Origin: JAJXYP01 sp035541855
Lineage (GTDB): Bacteria; Patescibacteriota; Minisyncoccia; UBA6257; 2-01-FULL-56-20
Length of the DNA stretch: 22,650 bases
Direction: 5' to 3'
Assembly: GCA_035541855.1 (NCBI GenBank)
Contig: DATKMM010000025.1
Coordinates: 1 to 22,650, forward strand
In this document: piece after piece, positions 21,201 to 22,650 of the stretch
How the letters are laid out: each line of letters starts with the position of its first letter
Position numbering within the stretch: position 1 is the stretch's first letter
Program-made: the position numbers and the translations under genes
The notes under the pieces: generated by a model
Told to the model about the DNA's origin: nothing
Database searches by the model: none
The model's input: the letters and a program-made list of their open reading frames with translations, nothing else

Positions 21201-22650
21201 GCGCGGTGGGAACGGTACGGTGGCGCGGAGGCAATGGCGGAACCGGGAACACTACCGGAGATGAAGCGGGCGGCGGCGGCGGCGCAGCCGGCTCTGGAGG
21301 AAATGGAGGGGCTGGCGGCGGTGGATATGCGAACAATCCGGGTTCCGGCGGCGGTGGTGGTGGTGCCGGCGGCCCGTCCGGCGCCGGTGGTGCCGGCGTC
21401 ACTGCCACTACCACGGTGCAGGCCGGCGCCGGAGGGACCAACGACCTTGGCGCGGCAGGAGGAGCGGGGGCTACGGGTAGTGGCGCGAGCGCGGTTGCCG
21501 GCATGAATGGCGCCGGTGGTGGTGGCGGCGCCGCCAGTACGACTGCCGGAGCGTTCCGTGCGGGAGCTGCCGGAGGCGCAGGGCGGGCGGTCTGGACGCA
21601 GAATCCGGGCGGCGCCCAGGCGGGCGCCGGCGGCGGAGGAGGCGGTTCGGGCGGTTACCAGAGCAATACTACCAACCAGAACGGAGGAGGCGGCGGTAAT
21701 TACGGCGGCGGAGGAGGCGGCGGTAAAAATGCCGGCGGCACCGGCGCGCAGGGTATTATAGTGATCACCTATACCCCGCTGACCAACGTGGGACCGACCG
21801 TTTCCAATGTGGTTCTGAACGGCGGAAACGCGATCACGCTTACTCCTCTGACCAGTACGACCATTACCGTTACCGCGTCTACTACGGCGGGCAGTAATCC
21901 TATCATATCCGCCAGCGCCGTCATTTTCCGGTCCGGGGTCACGGCGGGTTGCAGCGCCAACAATCTCAATTGCTACCAGATCGCAAGCTCGGGATGCATG
22001 TTCAGCGGTTCGACGACGACCGTTTCCTGTTCGGCGAACATCTGGTATTTCGCCCAGGCGACCGATGCGTCTTCGAGCTATGCTTCCCAAAACTGGCGGG
22101 GAACGATCCTGGTAGCCGACAGTGCCGCCGCGACCGGGACCGCCACGACGGCCACCGGCGTCGAACTGAACACGCTTTCGGCGATCGGCGTGGCGCCGCA
22201 GAGTGTCACGTCCCCGATCTCCCTCTCCCAATCCGTCAGTTCCTCAGCGGACTACAGCAGCTCCGCCTATCCCTCGGTCTCCGCCACCTTCCCCTCGAAC
22301 ACGAGTTCCGGCGACGCGATCGTGGTCTTTCTGCGGCATGACACGGGCTCAGGCCAGACCGTGACCGGATGCCGCGACAGCGTCAACGCGACATCCTCCT
22401 ATGCTCTCGCCGCCCGCGCCAACAATACCGGCAACAGTCAGGAGTCGGAACTGTGGTACGCCCAAAACATCGCGGGCGGCACGACGCCGACCGTCACCTG
22501 CACGTTCAACACGAACACTCCCTATGACAGCATCGCCATCCAGGAATACCGCGGTATCGCGACGACGAGCGCCCTCGATGCCACCTCGACGAACATCGTG
22601 ACGAGCGCCTCCACGGCGCTCACGACCGGCACCTCGACGACGCATTTCAA
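18287..22650 (+). CDS. Giant modular surface protein with Thr/Ser/Pro-rich linkers and a phage-adhesin-like glycine-rich domain, 3' partial
   Basis: Open from the ATG at 18287 to the window edge, 1,454 codons without a stop. Domains in order: a basic cytoplasmic tail (1-36); a signal anchor (37-53); a small domain with two Cys (ICLGDWQNP...IFCGG, about 60-135); low-complexity Thr/Ser/Ala/Pro linker (about 145-320), interrupted by the hydrophobic LKLFSSFFFPQALA; a beta-rich domain (about 325-425); a second linker; another hydrophobic segment (526-552) spanning a T9 run; beta-sandwich-like repeats to about 860; a glycine-rich domain opened by TWTVPGDW (865-872) and EVIGAGGGG (about 879-887), running to about 1158; an Ig-like domain with four Cys (about 1170-1290); and a final module (about 1310 on) containing IAIQEYRGI. 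The glycine-rich part matches the layout of glycine-rich phage receptor-binding proteins (polyglycine-II sandwiches). A cell-surface adhesin is the likely role; the binding target is unknown. Confidence 0.85.
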   Translation, partial: MGLSRKKIGRRDVFDVRSPGGKTVNLRRPFRMRHPWATAGAVTVLVAVILFAMPKFFTRAEVSDFYPAICLGDWQNPANAEGLPETAQATGIPFTPENSAMDNGSGTQIFCGGFVPPSTPSSSELTNVSISFIWQIGDGTVASSTDDAASSSSAVSEPVATSTTATSTSATTTPTTTPTSLRFPLKLFSSFFFPQALADDEDTSSDSVATTDATTDAPADAVTGTPPDAAPDAATPAATAPSSSVPVPAPTDTATDTTAAPASSSAPTDIATPTTTDTSPPAPASTSIATPTPVPVPAPASTTDEGATSATSSPSSTVVLGPPIVANLVTVSDTLSTGTSSLIAVTPPAPDDNFLSVSYSTDGVTWIDFAKVSAANWPQFTVTVPVTNWTDLENLQIRVQEIPTTQSPVPPVYLDGMLLEVHSDVPPPIALPGIGQPSAPDSASQTTSASSSVVVLPDGSVTPAPSNPNGNFSADESPAFDVDFNSLPAAATTTVAAPATTATTTDTMPLPSPPQDSSNTASSTSFLGPARQLLSFFFGVTGVDRLVAYAQDVPQSGALPTQANPVIAEIFDPGGNLTSFQPVTLVTADSLHVALTDPGRSFRPGKYDLKLWFWRDGTVYYTESDFTWGVLAVNFDKSIYTLGDTATVAFGVLDDGGNTICGADVAMSVTSPSGAVTHFSTADGTIQRNATCGPETVTDQPDYSATLPADEVGTYSVTVAATTLNGTRQVTDSFQVQDPPLFDVERTAPTRIFPPSLYRVSLVVTANADYAGEVTEEVPASFTVTNEGGSWISSAGDGQTIGWQVNMKKGDTVTLSYLFLAPNVSPQLYRLGPLAIGTWHEARQWQIAADAGDTVIFITTVGSTTWTVPGDWNSASNTIEVIGAGGGGRTGSNAGSGGGAGGGYSKIADLSLTPGSSVAIQIGSSTAAGVTGGDTFVSTSTSNTTCAKSAVCAKGGPAATSATGATATATSSAVGTVRWRGGNGGTGNTTGDEAGGGGGAAGSGGNGGAGGGGYANNPGSGGGGGGAGGPSGAGGAGVTATTTVQAGAGGTNDLGAAGGAGATGSGASAVAGMNGAGGGGGAASTTAGAFRAGAAGGAGRAVWTQNPGGAQAGAGGGGGGSGGYQSNTTNQNGGGGGNYGGGGGGGKNAGGTGAQGIIVITYTPLTNVGPTVSNVVLNGGNAITLTPLTSTTITVTASTTAGSNPIISASAVIFRSGVTAGCSANNLNCYQIASSGCMFSGSTTTVSCSANIWYFAQATDASSSYASQNWRGTILVADSAAATGTATTATGVELNTLSAIGVAPQSVTSPISLSQSVSSSADYSSSAYPSVSATFPSNTSSGDAIVVFLRHDTGSGQTVTGCRDSVNATSSYALAARANNTGNSQESELWYAQNIAGGTTPTVTCTFNTNTPYDSIAIQEYRGIATTSALDATSTNIVTSASTALTTGTSTTHF
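19891..19899 (+). repeat. T9 homopolymer inside the giant surface protein gene
   Basis: Nine consecutive T within codons for SFFF (residues 535-538), in an otherwise GC-rich gene. Slippage by one base would shift the frame and truncate the protein before the beta-sandwich and glycine-rich domains. Confidence 0.6.
20933..21757 (+). other. Glycine-rich (polyglycine-II-like) domain region
   Basis: About 275 codons rich in GGN and GCN, giving repeated Gly runs of three to seven separated by short polar or aromatic inserts (GGGYSKI, GGGGYANN, GGGGNYGGG). It begins after a W-T-V-P-type beta strand and ends with QGIIVITYTP, the closing strand typical of such domains. The DNA is correspondingly repetitive, so assembly and copy number here deserve caution. 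Confidence 0.7.

Noticed and set aside
18481..22231. Several long minus-strand open frames opposite the giant surface protein (for example 18481-19344, 19634-20347, 20770-21504, 21197-22231)
   Set aside because: Their Val/Gly/Ala- or Arg/Pro-rich content is the reverse reading of Thr/Ser/Pro and Gly codons. The plus frame has a promoter, an anchor helix and coherent domains throughout.

Overview
The window is a GC-rich bacterial chromosome segment carrying mostly core genes. A bacterial RNA polymerase, obgE, greA, recG, tpiA, tRNAs without encoded CCA, and several protein families I associate with Candidate Phyla Radiation (Patescibacteria) genomes point to a member of that group, perhaps a high-GC parcubacterial lineage. 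The families are a huge Thr-rich, Gly-rich surface protein, a small nuclease-like protein of a type I recall from these genomes, and a minimal metal ABC transporter. This placement is an inference: no rRNA is present to settle it. TGA is used as a normal stop, so recoded Gracilibacteria/Absconditabacteria are unlikely.

Layout. (1) 1-6119: a single open frame holding the C-terminal part of RpoB fused in frame to a complete RpoC. (2) 6154-10276, plus strand: tpiA, a SIMPL-domain protein, a GtrA-family membrane protein, a DoxX-family protein and a large membrane glycosyltransferase, closely spaced and probably partly co-transcribed. (3) 10277-10860: an A/T-richer patch with a compact promoter-RNA-terminator unit that matches no RNA I know, followed by a convergent small nuclease-like gene. 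(4) 10886-13271, minus strand: recG, tRNA-Lys(CUU), tRNA-Arg(UCG). (5) 13306-13938, plus: a site-2 protease homologue that overlaps obgE tail to tail. (6) 16881 down to 13916, minus: metal ABC ATPase, permease, greA, obgE as one operon-like run. (7) 16912-17080: a 169-nt intergenic element closed by a 25-bp inverted repeat. (8) 18247 down to 17084, minus: a membrane-anchored TIM-barrel-like protein. (9) 18287 to the window end, plus: a giant surface protein of more than 1,450 residues, running off the edge.

How it fits together. Transcription (RpoBC, GreA), ribosome/GTPase control (ObgE), replication repair (RecG) and glycolysis (TpiA) are housekeeping. GtrA, the glycosyltransferase, the site-2 protease and the two divergent secreted proteins concern the cell envelope. 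A window-wide theme is translation start architecture. None of the complete genes has a convincing Shine-Dalgarno sequence. Six genes, starting at 6154, 10836, 13306, 16881, 18247 and 18287, have an extended -10 box (TGn + TAnnnT) ending 6-7 nt before the ATG, and recG has one ending 10 nt before it. This predicts leaderless mRNAs.

The observations I rate highest are the orphan structured RNA at 10331-10411, the leaderless promoter grammar, the rpoB-rpoC fusion, the 169-nt inverted-repeat element, and the phage-adhesin-like glycine-rich domain in the giant surface protein.
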